Source of the DNA: Berkiella_A sp963976875
GTDB taxonomy: Bacteria > Pseudomonadota > Gammaproteobacteria > Berkiellales > Berkiellaceae
Length of the DNA: 64,000 bases
Direction of reading: 5' to 3'
NCBI GenBank assembly: GCA_963976875.1
Contig: CAXBML010000006.1
Coordinates: forward strand, 62,001-126,000
Below are positions 17,654-26,424 of the stretch, in pieces; the first letter of the stretch is position 1; each line of letters opens with the position of its first letter. The translations under genes were made by a program, and so were the position numbers. Below the pieces are notes generated by a model, which saw only the letters and a list, made by a program, of their open reading frames with translations, searched no databases and was not told where the DNA came from.

Positions 17654-18253
17654 TTACCCAGTCTCTTTAAACCGCATATCTGTGATTAACATGCCAGCAG
17701 GGTGCACTAACTCTGATGCGCGCTGTATCGTTAAGGTGACTATTATAGGTTGCTCTGTTTTGTCTTTATTATTTTCTATAGAGACTTTTAACGGGACTTG
17801 TATCATCCATGCATAGCGTTTATCTTTGGAGCCCTCAGTGATAACTTTGGGACTACCATCAGGAAAGACATATAATAAAGATTTTGTATCGACTATGTTT
17901 TCGATCCACTTTGTTTTTTTAAGGAAATTGGTATATTCCTGAAAAGCATCCTTTGTGCAAAATCTTCTGTTTTGTGTGATTTGTTGATGATATTGAATAA
18001 AATTAATATTAAACATCGATTCTAATCTTGAAACAGACTCTTGAATGGCGCCATTGGTGGATAAATGCGGTAAGTCTAATGGTAGTTTACGAATACGCTT
18101 AGGAACACGTTCCTCCAGCAATTTAACTTGGTGTTCTAAATGCTCTATGCGCTCAACCATTTTTGCTGTATCACGAGATGCTTTGGCAAGTGTGGTATTG
18201 CATAGACACATAACAGACAGAACGAAAATTGCTTTTAAAAATGAGTTGTACAT
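17654..18253 (-). CDS. Secreted IcmL/DotI-domain protein (second of pair)
   Basis: A 199-residue protein with a signal peptide (residues 1-24) and a short coiled-coil segment (about 30-52, MVERIEHLEHQVKLLEERV). The rest matches the periplasmic domain of the Dot/Icm type IVB protein IcmL/DotI: a PLDLPHLS segment, NFIQYHQQI, then RYAWMIQVPLKV and the closing IVTLTIQRASELVHPAGM. Unlike true DotI there is no cytoplasmic part or inner-membrane anchor, so it is probably a free periplasmic paralogue. Its ATG directly follows the TAA of the upstream IcmL-like gene, so the two are coupled. The role is unknown; interaction with the T4BSS core is inference. Confidence 0.75.
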   Translation of the reverse strand: MYNSFLKAIFVLSVMCLCNTTLAKASRDTAKMVERIEHLEHQVKLLEERVPKRIRKLPLDLPHLSTNGAIQESVSRLESMFNINFIQYHQQITQNRRFCTKDAFQEYTNFLKKTKWIENIVDTKSLLYVFPDGSPKVITEGSKDKRYAWMIQVPLKVSIENNKDKTEQPIIVTLTIQRASELVHPAGMLITDMRFKETG

Positions 18254-18946
18254 TTATACACCTAGTTTATAGTCTTCAAAAATAATATTTTCAATCAGCA
18301 TTTGATCCACTGAATATTCTACGGAGCAGCGTGCTATTTTCATTTTTACATTTTTTTGGAGTGTTTGTAGTAAATTGCCCTTTGCTCGGGTTTGAATATA
18401 TAAAGGTATTTCAACGTCCCAAGTGTAGACATCTCTTTTTTTGTTTGGAATCTTAGGGTGGTTAGCGCTTTCAACTGCTGTGCTGGTAACAAGAGGCGAA
18501 GCCATGATGACGGCGCTATTCGTTATTTTTCGAAGTTTTGTTTGATAGGTAATTTTATTATCCGCTAGGAAGGTATACAATTCTTGGTAAGCTGAAGGAC
18601 TATAAAATTCTGCCGCTTCGGAAAGTGTATGGCGAAAATCAGTAAAATTTAGGTTTAGTGCTTCGGTTAAGCCTGCAACAGCATATTCCAAGACATCTTT
18701 GAATGGAACATGAGGCTTATCTAAAGGTATGATTTGTAGTACGACAAGATTTTTGTCAAGGTGATTTAATGCATAATTTAGTTTTTCAACGGCTGAATTT
18801 ATATTATCCAATCTATAGCTCAGTGTCTTCATATTGTCTGGTATAGGACTGAATTCAAAATCAACCCTCGGCTCTGATGCGTTGACAGTTTGAAGGCATA
18901 AAAATAGCAAACATATAATGTTTAGGAGTACTTTGTTGGCTTTCAT
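18254..18946 (-). CDS. Secreted IcmL/DotI-domain protein (first of pair)
   Basis: A 230-residue protein with a signal peptide (about residues 1-23). IcmL/DotI-like features include IIPLDKPHVPF near residue 72, NLNFTDFRHTLSEAAEFYSP near 98-118, a long loop with NKKRDVYTW, and VEIPLYIQTRA near 180. The central segment resembles the NFxxYRxxLxxASxxFTPxG block of IcmL. It lacks the N-terminal transmembrane anchor of DotI. It is followed without a gap by a shorter paralogue. Presence of the pair implies a Dot/Icm-type secretion system elsewhere in the genome, although no structural genes for it are in this window. Confidence 0.72.
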   Translation of the reverse strand: MKANKVLLNIICLLFLCLQTVNASEPRVDFEFSPIPDNMKTLSYRLDNINSAVEKLNYALNHLDKNLVVLQIIPLDKPHVPFKDVLEYAVAGLTEALNLNFTDFRHTLSEAAEFYSPSAYQELYTFLADNKITYQTKLRKITNSAVIMASPLVTSTAVESANHPKIPNKKRDVYTWDVEIPLYIQTRAKGNLLQTLQKNVKMKIARCSVEYSVDQMLIENIIFEDYKLGV

Positions 18947-19172
18947 AAAAAGGCTACTAATTAATTAAACTCTTTCTATTATTCAGACGACCAATAGAGT
19001 AGGTCAACTCAAGAAAGATAAATTAAAAATTAACTGGCTAATTCAAGGGGCGTTTTTGATAAAGTGCGAGCCAAATGTTTTAAAAAAGTGGTCAATCCTC
19101 TAACTGTTGTATTGACCCCAGAAATAAAGCTGATAAAGTGAGAGTTATTATACCTTTCAAACGGGGCATATA

Positions 19173-19850
19173 ATGCTTCCATATAAGTTAGTAGACTTGA
19201 CTCATGCAATTCATCCTGAAATTCCAACATGGGATCAAATATGCGGGTTTAGCATCACCCGCGACCAAGATTATGTTAAAGGGCCTTTAGTGCATGCTAT
19301 TTCTTGCCAGGCAGGTATAGGTACTCACATAGATGCGCCGATGCATTTTGTTCCTGGGGCAAAGAGTGTGGCAGATATCCCCATCGAAGATTTGGTTTTA
19401 CCTGTAATCGTTATCGATGTCTCATCTAAAGCCGATGCATCCTATCAGATTACGGAAACAGACATTCATGAGTTTGAGCAAGCAAATGGCGAGATCGATG
19501 AAGGGACATTTGTCATAGGATGTACAGGTTGGTCTCAGTATTGGGGGGTGCCTAACCAGTATCGTAACCTCAACGAGCAGGGAGAACTTGAGATCCCTGG
19601 TTTTACCATCAATGCGGCAGAATACTTGCTATCCAAAAATATAGCGGGTGTCGGAATTGATACTTTGTCTCCTGATGGTGGGAACTTAGATTTTCCTGTA
19701 CATCATTTGTTTTTAGGCGCAAATAAATTTATTGTTGAAAATTTAACAAATGTTGAGCAAGTGCCTGGAAAAGGTGCTCACATAATGATCTTGCCGATGA
19801 AGATGCAAGACGTCAGCGAGGCCCCCGCTAGAGTCGTTGCTTTAATATAA
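19173..19850 (+). CDS. Cyclase-family metal-dependent hydrolase (KynB-like)
   Basis: A 225-residue protein of the cyclase family (Pfam PF04199) that includes kynurenine formamidase and other amide or lactone hydrolases. The metal-binding signature HxGTHxDxPxHF appears as GIGTHIDAPMHFV near residues 48-60, and the later motif GVGIDTLSPDGG is also typical. It is cytosolic by sequence. No tryptophan-degradation genes flank it, so the substrate cannot be assigned. It starts at an ATG at 19173 and is separate from the IcmL-like pair, which is divergent. Confidence 0.82.
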   Translation: MLPYKLVDLTHAIHPEIPTWDQICGFSITRDQDYVKGPLVHAISCQAGIGTHIDAPMHFVPGAKSVADIPIEDLVLPVIVIDVSSKADASYQITETDIHEFEQANGEIDEGTFVIGCTGWSQYWGVPNQYRNLNEQGELEIPGFTINAAEYLLSKNIAGVGIDTLSPDGGNLDFPVHHLFLGANKFIVENLTNVEQVPGKGAHIMILPMKMQDVSEAPARVVALI

Positions 19851-19887
19851 TTTAGGTTATTTTACAGAAGAAGATGTGGAGTTTGTT

Positions 19888-20616
19888 GTGAGTGAGACAT
19901 TAGTACTAGCTTCTTGGATGGAATCGTCGTTGGACCCTTCTTGGCCTTGGCAGTATAAACCAAAACCTGAGCCTAGCGCGGCTAAAGAAGCGCTGATATA
20001 TCCAACTAAACCGAGTTATTTGCCAAAGTTCAGTATGTCTGATATTTCTGCTATTCCCGTTCGAGAATTGACCAATAGTCTATTGAGTCAATTTGGGAAA
20101 TTACGCCAAAAAGCAAAGAGCGATCAGCAGGAGGTTCCATCAGTAGATACTGTCGTGCTCATGGATAAGGGGACCACTTTTTTTGACAACACGAGAACAC
20201 TGGTGGTGCAAGCAACAAAATACTTAGTAGAGGCCAATAAAAAAAATCAGCTACCCCATCAAATTGCCTCTGAAGAATTTCATGCCACAGCCATAGATAT
20301 TGTGAATTTTTTAGAGCAATTGGCGAATCAAGCTGGGAGACAAGCAAAAAAAGCAAGCTTAGAAATATTGGCTTTTAGCGAGCAGGCGCAAGCCAATACC
20401 AATCACAATCAGCCTCACTCTAGTATACCTGAAGGAAAGATCCCGCATATTTTTCAATTGACTCAAGGTGCGTTACGTTTTATGGATCCGCATAGTTTTT
20501 TCAAAGATAGTCAGTTATATATGCAATCTGTGGCAAAGCTTAGTGAAATGGTTGCCAAAGGCGTAGCTAACGAAACCTCTTTAGTGACGGCAAAGAAAAA
20601 AGGTTTAAGTTTCTAA
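19888..20616 (+). CDS. Hypothetical protein, 242 residues
   Basis: I do not recognise a family. The protein starts MSETLVLASWMESS if the GTG at 19888 is used, which has GGAG six bases upstream; an in-frame GTG at 19876 would add four residues. The first 60 residues are proline-rich (DPSWPWQYKPKPEPS) and the rest is mainly helical and alanine/glutamine-rich, with no signal peptide or membrane segment. It follows the cyclase gene by 37 bases on the same strand. Its last 12 bases overlap the end of corB on the other strand. It might be a secreted effector, but nothing in the sequence proves this. Confidence 0.6.
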   Translation: MSETLVLASWMESSLDPSWPWQYKPKPEPSAAKEALIYPTKPSYLPKFSMSDISAIPVRELTNSLLSQFGKLRQKAKSDQQEVPSVDTVVLMDKGTTFFDNTRTLVVQATKYLVEANKKNQLPHQIASEEFHATAIDIVNFLEQLANQAGRQAKKASLEILAFSEQAQANTNHNQPHSSIPEGKIPHIFQLTQGALRFMDPHSFFKDSQLYMQSVAKLSEMVAKGVANETSLVTAKKKGLSF

Positions 20617-21885
20617 GGTGTCTTTATCTGGGGTAGGGAGTAATATTTTAATTGTTTTAATGCGATTATCTTGTACCTGTATTACCTCTATGATTATATT
20701 GTTTATGACGCAGCAAGTGCCTGTACTAGGAATGGTTTGCAAATAATCTACTATCAGGCCGCTTAAGGTTTTAGGCCCTTTTAAAGAGAAATTAAGCCCC
20801 AAGCTTTTGTTGATGTCCCGTAATGTCGCACCACCATCAATTAATATAGTGCCATCTTCTTGCGGGTGCACATCTTGGTGGGTTTCTGATGCCATATCGG
20901 TTGTGAACTCACCGACAATTTCTTCAAAAATATCTTCTAAGGTGATGAGGCCTTCTAAATCGCCATACTCATCTACGACTAAGGCTAAGCGTTTTTTATG
21001 TTCTTTGAAGTTCACAAGCTGTTTGGCCAGTGTTGTTCCTTCAGGTACAAAATAAGGCACCATTAAGATCTTTTTTAGTTTGTTTTTGTCACTTTCTTTA
21101 TTTGCCAGTAGATGTAATGCATGCTTGACATGCATTACGCCAACAATATCATTTAGATTTTCTTCATAAACGGGTAAAAATGTGTGCTGAGTACTGGCTA
21201 ATTGGCCTTTAATGGCATCCCAGTCATTGGTTAAGTCAATCCCAATAATTTCATTGCGAGGGATCATGATATCTTCGATATGAACCTTTTCTAAGTCCAA
21301 TATGCCTAGTAGCATTGATCGGTGAGTAGAATGTCCTCGGCCCGAGGTCTCATGCACTATGGTTCGGAGTTCTTCTTTACTTAAGGCTGTGCCACTAAAC
21401 TCTTCTATATTGACCCCGATTAGTCTTAGTAAGCTGTTGGAGATAATATTCACTAACCACACCAACGGATAGAGTACAACAAGCAGAACTTTTAAAATGT
21501 TAGATGCAGGGAATGCGATTTTTTCGGGGTACAAAGCGGCTAGCGTTTTAGGTGAGACCTCGGCAAAAATCAACACAATAATCGTGAGCAAGATACTGGC
21601 AACGAGCACGCCCATATCGCCCCACAGCCGAATAGCAATGATGGAAGCGATCGCAGATGCCATAATATTGACAAAATTATTACCCAATAAAATAACGCCT
21701 AATAATCTATCAGGACGCTCTAACATTTTTTGTACCCGTTTTGCCGCTTTAGAGTTTTTGCTGAGATGTTTTAATCTAAAGCGATTGATGGACATCATGC
21801 CTGTTTCACTGCCTGAGAAAAAGGCGGACAGGACTAACAAAATCAGCATAATTAAAAGAAGAGTGGGGATGGAGGCATTTGTCAT
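20605..21885 (-). CDS. corB: CorB/CorC-family transporter (CNNM, CBS, CorC_HlyC domains)
   Basis: A 426-residue inner-membrane protein. Residues 1-150 form the CNNM/DUF21 membrane domain (FFSGSETGMMSINRFRLKHL near 22-41), followed by a CBS pair (about 200-330, with MIPRNEIIGI and LVVDEYGDLEGLITLEDIFEEIVGE signature elements) and a CorC_HlyC domain at the C-terminus. Homologues affect magnesium and cobalt efflux. It overlaps the upstream ypjD gene by 4 bases. The ffh-ypjD-corB arrangement is widely conserved in gammaproteobacteria. Confidence 0.9.
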   Translation of the reverse strand: MTNASIPTLLLIMLILLVLSAFFSGSETGMMSINRFRLKHLSKNSKAAKRVQKMLERPDRLLGVILLGNNFVNIMASAIASIIAIRLWGDMGVLVASILLTIIVLIFAEVSPKTLAALYPEKIAFPASNILKVLLVVLYPLVWLVNIISNSLLRLIGVNIEEFSGTALSKEELRTIVHETSGRGHSTHRSMLLGILDLEKVHIEDIMIPRNEIIGIDLTNDWDAIKGQLASTQHTFLPVYEENLNDIVGVMHVKHALHLLANKESDKNKLKKILMVPYFVPEGTTLAKQLVNFKEHKKRLALVVDEYGDLEGLITLEDIFEEIVGEFTTDMASETHQDVHPQEDGTILIDGGATLRDINKSLGLNFSLKGPKTLSGLIVDYLQTIPSTGTCCVINNIIIEVIQVQDNRIKTIKILLPTPDKDTLET

Positions 21886-22658
21886 AAAAGAATTTTAGTT
21901 CCAAAGTATGAAATGAAGATTAAGGCAAAGCCAGAGGTTGTGCCCCAAACAGCCGTCTGTGCTCGCCAACCTAATACATAACGCCCAGAAAGTAAACCAA
22001 CCAACACAAACCAAGCAACGAAAGATAAAATAATTTCTGGTTGATGGCTAAGTTCAGGGTGACGGTACTGGAACCAAATCCCACTGAGCAAGGCAAAAGA
22101 TAAGCATAATACCCCTGACCAAACAAAACGAAAGACTAAGGTTTCCATCGTTTGTAAGGGGGGTAAGAGTTTGAGTAAGCGTGATTGAGAGGGGTTTCTT
22201 AGTTTGTAGTGTTGGAAGCCGAACAAAAGAGACTGCATACAGGCCAAACACAATGTGCTGGTTGCTAATAATGAGATTAAAATATGAGAGACCATACCTG
22301 GAAAATCTTTGGTTTCGACTATATCGTGATGGGCATAAAAAGCACTTAGTAATAAGACGCCTATTGTTAGGGGATAGGCAAAAAGAGCAAGGTTCTCAAT
22401 TTTACTCAAATTAGAAAAAAGTAAAATACTAATATTCAGTAGCCAAAACATCATTGATAGTAGAATAAAACCATCTAAATTTTGTCCTGAAGGTGTTTCA
22501 ATGAGACGATATAATAAATAGCCGTGACACGAGATACTGAGTATGCTTGTTAACTTGAAAGCAAGGTACAAGTTTTTACGAAACCTTAATAACTGGACTG
22601 CTTGGCAGCCCAGAGATATAATGTATGCAATGCAGCTAACAAATGTGAGAAAAACCAT
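21882..22658 (-). CDS. ypjD: YpjD-like inner membrane protein (CcsA/cytochrome c assembly family)
   Basis: A 258-residue protein with eight hydrophobic segments, including WSGVLCLSFALLSGIWF near the C-terminal third, and the short RAQTAVWG stretch typical of the CcsA-like YpjD family. The molecular function is uncertain; family members resemble the haem-handling CcsA/CcmC proteins. It is divergent from ffh and overlaps corB by 4 bases, matching the usual gene order near ffh. I assign it on size, topology and context. Confidence 0.85.
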   Translation of the reverse strand: MVFLTFVSCIAYIISLGCQAVQLLRFRKNLYLAFKLTSILSISCHGYLLYRLIETPSGQNLDGFILLSMMFWLLNISILLFSNLSKIENLALFAYPLTIGVLLLSAFYAHHDIVETKDFPGMVSHILISLLATSTLCLACMQSLLFGFQHYKLRNPSQSRLLKLLPPLQTMETLVFRFVWSGVLCLSFALLSGIWFQYRHPELSHQPEIILSFVAWFVLVGLLSGRYVLGWRAQTAVWGTTSGFALIFISYFGTKILL

Positions 22659-22767
22659 AAACGCTTATTAAATTCTGGTGTATAACATTAGGATCATCGC
22701 ATAGCTCTGGCATTGATGAAATAGCCTTTGGTATCATGCAGCAAAAAAACATGGGGAAGTGTAGAGA

Positions 22768-24147
22768 ATGTTTGAAAATTTAACAGATCGCTTAGGCAAA
22801 GTCTTTAAAAATGCGATTGGTCGCGGAAAGCTCACAGATGAAAATATGAAAGACACGCTCAGGGAAGTGAAAAAAGCACTACTCGAAGCGGATGTTGCCC
22901 TAGATGTGGTGAAATCTTTTATCAAAGATCTCAAAGAATCTGCCCAGGGACTGGAGGTGAAAAAAAGTATTTCCCCTGCTCAGATGTTAGTTAAGTTAGT
23001 TAATGATAAGCTTGTTGAGGTAATGGGTGAAAAGTGCGAAACCTTAAATTTAAAAGCACAAACACCCATTGTGGTATTAATGGCTGGTTTACAAGGTTCA
23101 GGTAAAACAACAAGTACGGCAAAACTAGCCAAGTGGCTAAAAGAGCGACAAAACAAATCAGCTTTAGTGGCGAGTTGTGATATTTACCGGCCTGCAGCGA
23201 TAAAGCAGCTAGAAAGATTGGCTGAGGAAGTCGAGGCTGGTTTTTACCAAGCCCCTGAAGGCACCGCACCTGTTGATATAGCACGGCAAGCCATAGAGCA
23301 AGCCAAAAAGCAAAATCAAGATGTGGTGATTATCGATACAGCAGGTCGCCTGTCTATCGATGAAGAAATGATGAATGAAATAAAAGCGATACACCAAGCC
23401 ATCAATCCGACAGAAACGTTATTTGTTGTGGATGGTATGACAGGGCAAGATGCGGCGAAAACCGCACAAGTTTTCAACAATGCTTTAAGTTTAACGGGTG
23501 TTGTTGTTACAAAAATGGATGGTGACGCTCGTGGTGGCGCCGTTTTATCTATTCGTTATTTAACCCAGAAGCCTATTAAATTTGTTGGTATGGGCGAAAA
23601 AATAGAAAGCTTAGAACCTTTTTACCCTGAGCGAACGGCTTCTCGTATTTTGGGAATGGGAGACGTGCTATCTCTAGTGGAAGAACTAGAGCGCAAAGTC
23701 GATAAAAAAGAAGCTGAGCGTTTAAGCAAAAAACTCCAAAAAGGCAAGGGTTTCAATTTAGAAGATTTTCGTTCGCAAATTTTGCAAATGAAAAAAATGG
23801 GCGGTATGTCTGGTTTAATGGACAAAATGCCGGGCATGGGACAGTTACCAGAGCAAGTTAAATCTAAAGCCAATGATAAATCAATGGATCATATGTTAGC
23901 CGTAATTAATTCCATGACAAAATTAGAACGTAGAAAGCCAATTTTAATAAAAGGCTCACGTAAACGCCGCATTGCTTTGGGTTCGGGTACCACTATTCAA
24001 GATGTTTCTAGAGTGTTAAAGCAGTTTAATCAAATGCAGAAAATGATGAAAAAAATGGGCACCAAAGGTGGGATGGCGAAGATGATGCAGGGAATGAAAG
24101 ACATGCCTGGTGTAGACGGTATTATGCCACCAGATGGTAAGCTTTAA
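22768..24147 (+). CDS. ffh: Signal recognition particle GTPase Ffh
   Basis: A 459-residue SRP54 protein. It has the helical N domain (residues 1-90), the GTPase G domain with P-loop GLQGSGKTT near 107-115, DTAGR near 190, and TKMDGDARGG near 248, and a methionine-rich M domain at the C-terminus (QMQKMMKKMGTKGGM). With 4.5S RNA it targets nascent membrane proteins to FtsY and the translocon. The length is normal (about 450). It diverges from ypjD across about 110 bases that must hold both promoters. Confidence 0.97.
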   Translation: MFENLTDRLGKVFKNAIGRGKLTDENMKDTLREVKKALLEADVALDVVKSFIKDLKESAQGLEVKKSISPAQMLVKLVNDKLVEVMGEKCETLNLKAQTPIVVLMAGLQGSGKTTSTAKLAKWLKERQNKSALVASCDIYRPAAIKQLERLAEEVEAGFYQAPEGTAPVDIARQAIEQAKKQNQDVVIIDTAGRLSIDEEMMNEIKAIHQAINPTETLFVVDGMTGQDAAKTAQVFNNALSLTGVVVTKMDGDARGGAVLSIRYLTQKPIKFVGMGEKIESLEPFYPERTASRILGMGDVLSLVEELERKVDKKEAERLSKKLQKGKGFNLEDFRSQILQMKKMGGMSGLMDKMPGMGQLPEQVKSKANDKSMDHMLAVINSMTKLERRKPILIKGSRKRRIALGSGTTIQDVSRVLKQFNQMQKMMKKMGTKGGMAKMMQGMKDMPGVDGIMPPDGKL

Positions 24148-24187
24148 TAGCGGCCCATATTTGACCCAATTCTCCTCAGATAAGCAC

Positions 24188-24248
24188 AGCGAATCAGCTC
24201 CCTCTCCCAATTTTGTGGGAGAGGACGGCCAAGGGCCGGGTGAGGGTT
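24188..24248. repeat. Dispersed palindromic repeat, copy 1
   Basis: A hairpin CCTCTCCCA / TGGGAGAGG (24201-24209 and 24216-24224) is preceded by AGCGAATCA and followed by a GGCC palindrome and GGGTGAGGGTTA. The same layout, with changed interior, recurs at 40657-40733. It lies right behind ffh, so it could also act as a transcript end. It looks like a REP-type intergenic repeat. Confidence 0.7.
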
Positions 24249-24290
24249 AAGTTTGCATGTCTTATTGTATTATATAAGGATTTTAACGTC

Positions 24291-24317
24291 CTGGATGCCG
24301 GTCTTCATTGGCATGAC
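24291..24317. repeat. Short dispersed repeat related to the maiA/fah palindrome
   Basis: The 27-base segment starting CTGGATGCC and ending TGGCATGAC matches 22 of 27 positions of 35484-35510. Both copies are preceded by GTATTATATAA. The copy here has lost most of the internal palindrome, so it looks like a decayed member of the same family. Confidence 0.55.
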
Positions 24318-24330
24318 AGCGTAAAAAGAG

Positions 24331-25254
24331 CTAGTTTACTCTTGGCAAAGCGCGTTTTTGAAATACATTCAACAGCACTTTAAAGTGACCTTTTTGAGTC
24401 ATAACCAGCGCATTACCCATCAAGACCATAACGATGCCAATATAATCTTCTAGTACCCAAACAAAAGACTCAAATACAGTTGAGACCAATAAAGCCACGA
24501 TAGGGAAAAATAAGGTGGCATAGACGGCGCGCTCGGCACCTAAGCGTTGTATCAGTGTTAAGTAGGCAATAAAGCCAACAACAGAGCCCGGGATAGCCAG
24601 GTACAGTAGACTTAAGTTATATGCTAAAGAGCTATCATAGGCAAAGGGTATGCCTTTGACTAGACAGATCAATGCTAAGAAGCAGGCACCATACAGCATG
24701 CCATAAAAAGCACTGGCTAAAAGCGGTATCTTTAGCGTGTGGCAACGGCTAGAAACTTGATTTGCCAAGGAAAAAGAATAAGTGCCTATTAAGGCTAAAC
24801 ATAGGCCAAAACAAGCGTTATTATCTAAGTCAAATTTTTTCAGCTCTGGTAAAAACACGCAGCACAGGCCCATGATGCCTAATAAAGCACCGAAGAACAT
24901 TCTAGATGTAATTGGCTTGTTGAAAAATAAAAAGCTATTTAACATAATCATAACGACGCTAGAGGAGAATATAATTGATAGCAAGCCGGAAGGCAGGTAA
25001 GGCGCGGCATGGTAAATAAAGATAAAATTGGTCGAAAAAAGCAGCATGCCGAGCAGCATCATATTGGCATGCTGCTTTAAAGTATATTTGAATGGAATTT
25101 TTTTTATCCATAGGGCAGGGAAGAGAATTATGGCTGCAATCGCAAACCGATATATTATAGAAACCTCCATTGCAACAGGACCCGTTTGATTTTTAATCGC
25201 AATCCAGGTGATACCCCAAAGCAATATAATTGAAAAGTATAAAAGTGCATTCAT
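24331..25254 (-). CDS. EamA/DMT-family transporter
   Basis: A 307-residue inner-membrane protein with ten hydrophobic segments arranged as two EamA repeats, the layout of drug/metabolite transporters such as RhaT and YdcZ relatives. Typical elements are ILLWGITWIAIK at the start and PGSVVGFIAYLTLIQRLGAERA in the second repeat. The substrate cannot be read from sequence; amino acids or metabolites are typical. It is divergent from rpsP and separated from it by about 360 bases. The start is the ATG at 25254. Confidence 0.9.
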   Translation of the reverse strand: MNALLYFSIILLWGITWIAIKNQTGPVAMEVSIIYRFAIAAIILFPALWIKKIPFKYTLKQHANMMLLGMLLFSTNFIFIYHAAPYLPSGLLSIIFSSSVVMIMLNSFLFFNKPITSRMFFGALLGIMGLCCVFLPELKKFDLDNNACFGLCLALIGTYSFSLANQVSSRCHTLKIPLLASAFYGMLYGACFLALICLVKGIPFAYDSSLAYNLSLLYLAIPGSVVGFIAYLTLIQRLGAERAVYATLFFPIVALLVSTVFESFVWVLEDYIGIVMVLMGNALVMTQKGHFKVLLNVFQKRALPRVN

Positions 25255-25611
25255 TATTGTGTCGCTCTGGTATGGATATCTATAAAGATGTTTGTCGGAA
25301 GTTCTAATGCTGATAGCGCCCCATCATAGTTAATTAAGCAAGGTAAATCAATAACAATTATTTATTTTTGCCCCAATTATCCTTATTTATCTCTTTTTTA
25401 GTTATTCTTTAATGATATGATGCCCTGAATCGCGAAAGCTTTGTCTATATTTCCGGGCAAGCACGAAATTTCCTTAAAATATTAACGAATATAGTCGGTG
25501 CCTGGTTCTCAAACTGCTGAGTTTAGCGTAAAATGAGTCCCCTTTAGTTTGCGGAGTGCCGCATCCAAATAATTTGTTAGCTAACATATAGAGATAATTT
25601 AGAGGTGTTAT
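25255..25611. other. Divergent upstream region of EamA gene and rpsP operon
   Basis: This 357-base AT-rich stretch has no open frame of its own. It must contain promoters for both the transporter and the ribosomal operon. A short hairpin TGCGG-AGTG-CCGCA is found about 50 bases before rpsP in the presumed mRNA leader. I saw no riboswitch-like structure. Confidence 0.55.
25506..25534 (+). promoter_or_regulatory. Candidate sigma-70 promoter for rpsP operon
   Basis: TTCTCA (25506-25511) and TAAAAT (25529-25534) are spaced by exactly 17 bases, about 80 bases before the rpsP start. The -10 box matches 5 of 6 consensus bases and the -35 box 4 of 6. This is a reading by eye; no start-site data exist here. 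Confidence 0.4.
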
Positions 25612-25872
25612 ATGGTTGTTATTCGCTTGGCTCGTAAAGGCGCGAAGAAGCGTCCTTTCTACAATATCGTTGTGCAAGATAAGCGTTCAAAACGTGATGG
25701 TCGTTTTATTGAGAGAGTAGGTTATTTTAATCCTGTTGCTCAAGGTAAAGAAGTTGAACTACACATGATTTTAGAAAGAGTTAATCACTGGGTTCAAAAT
25801 GGTGCTCAGCTTTCTGTTCGTGTTGCAGCTTTATTGAAACAGCATAACAAAGCTGTAGCAGCTCAAGCCTAA
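25612..25872 (+). CDS. rpsP: 30S ribosomal protein S16
   Basis: An 86-residue protein beginning MVVIRLARKGAKKRPFYNIV, the conserved start of bS16, with the DGRFIERVGYFNP motif at about residues 26-38. It binds 16S rRNA early in 30S assembly. It heads the classical rpsP-rimM-trmD-rplS operon, here complete and in order. An AGAGGTG ribosome-binding site lies just before the ATG. Confidence 0.98.
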   Translation: MVVIRLARKGAKKRPFYNIVVQDKRSKRDGRFIERVGYFNPVAQGKEVELHMILERVNHWVQNGAQLSVRVAALLKQHNKAVAAQA

Positions 25873-25902
25873 AGGCGAGAGTGAGTTGGGTAGGATTTTT
25901 TT

Positions 25903-26424
25903 ATGAGTACAGTTGCGGATAAAATGGTGGTTATTGGTCGGTTAGGTCGCCCTTATGGTGTGTCTGGTTGGCAACATATCCAATCTTTTACCCAAGACAA
26001 AAAAAGCATTACCCAGATCAAAAAGTGGTTTATTGAATCAAAGTCCGAAGGCTGGACTGAGCATGATGTGTTAGCCATAAAGCCTCATGGTAAAGATTTT
26101 GTTGCCAAAATAAGTGGTATTGAGGATAAAGAGCACGCATCATTGTTTAGCAACCTCACCATTGCAATACCTCGCAGCCAATTATCTAAGTTGTCAGCTG
26201 GTGAATTTTACTGGGCGGATCTAGAAGGGTTGTCTGTTAAGACAAAAGAAGGTGTGGACTTAGGTAAAGTTGCGTATTTATACGATAATGCCGGTTCAGA
26301 TGTCTTGGTCGTCAGAGGTAAGGACAAAGAGCGTCATATACCCTTTGTTTGGCAAGATACTGTGTTAGATGTAGATTTTATCGAGGATCTCATAACATTA
26401 GATTGGGATTTTGATATCGCTTAA
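25903..26424 (+). CDS. rimM: Ribosome maturation factor RimM
   Basis: A 173-residue protein with the N-terminal RimM barrel (VVIGRLGRPYGVSGWQHIQSF near residues 9-29) and the PRC-barrel C-terminal domain (FYWADLEGLSV). It assists assembly of the 30S head by binding S19. An AGGA lies 8 bases before the ATG. It overlaps trmD by one base. An internal ATG at residue 8 would also give a plausible start. Confidence 0.96.
   Translation: MSTVADKMVVIGRLGRPYGVSGWQHIQSFTQDKKSITQIKKWFIESKSEGWTEHDVLAIKPHGKDFVAKISGIEDKEHASLFSNLTIAIPRSQLSKLSAGEFYWADLEGLSVKTKEGVDLGKVAYLYDNAGSDVLVVRGKDKERHIPFVWQDTVLDVDFIEDLITLDWDFDIA

Noticed and set aside
19030..19230. Short minus-strand frame before the cyclase gene
   Set aside because: It overlaps the start of the well-supported cyclase gene, has no ribosome-binding site and no recognisable features.
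25474..25677. Minus-strand frame across the rpsP start
   Set aside because: It covers the promoter and first codons of rpsP and shows no protein-like pattern.
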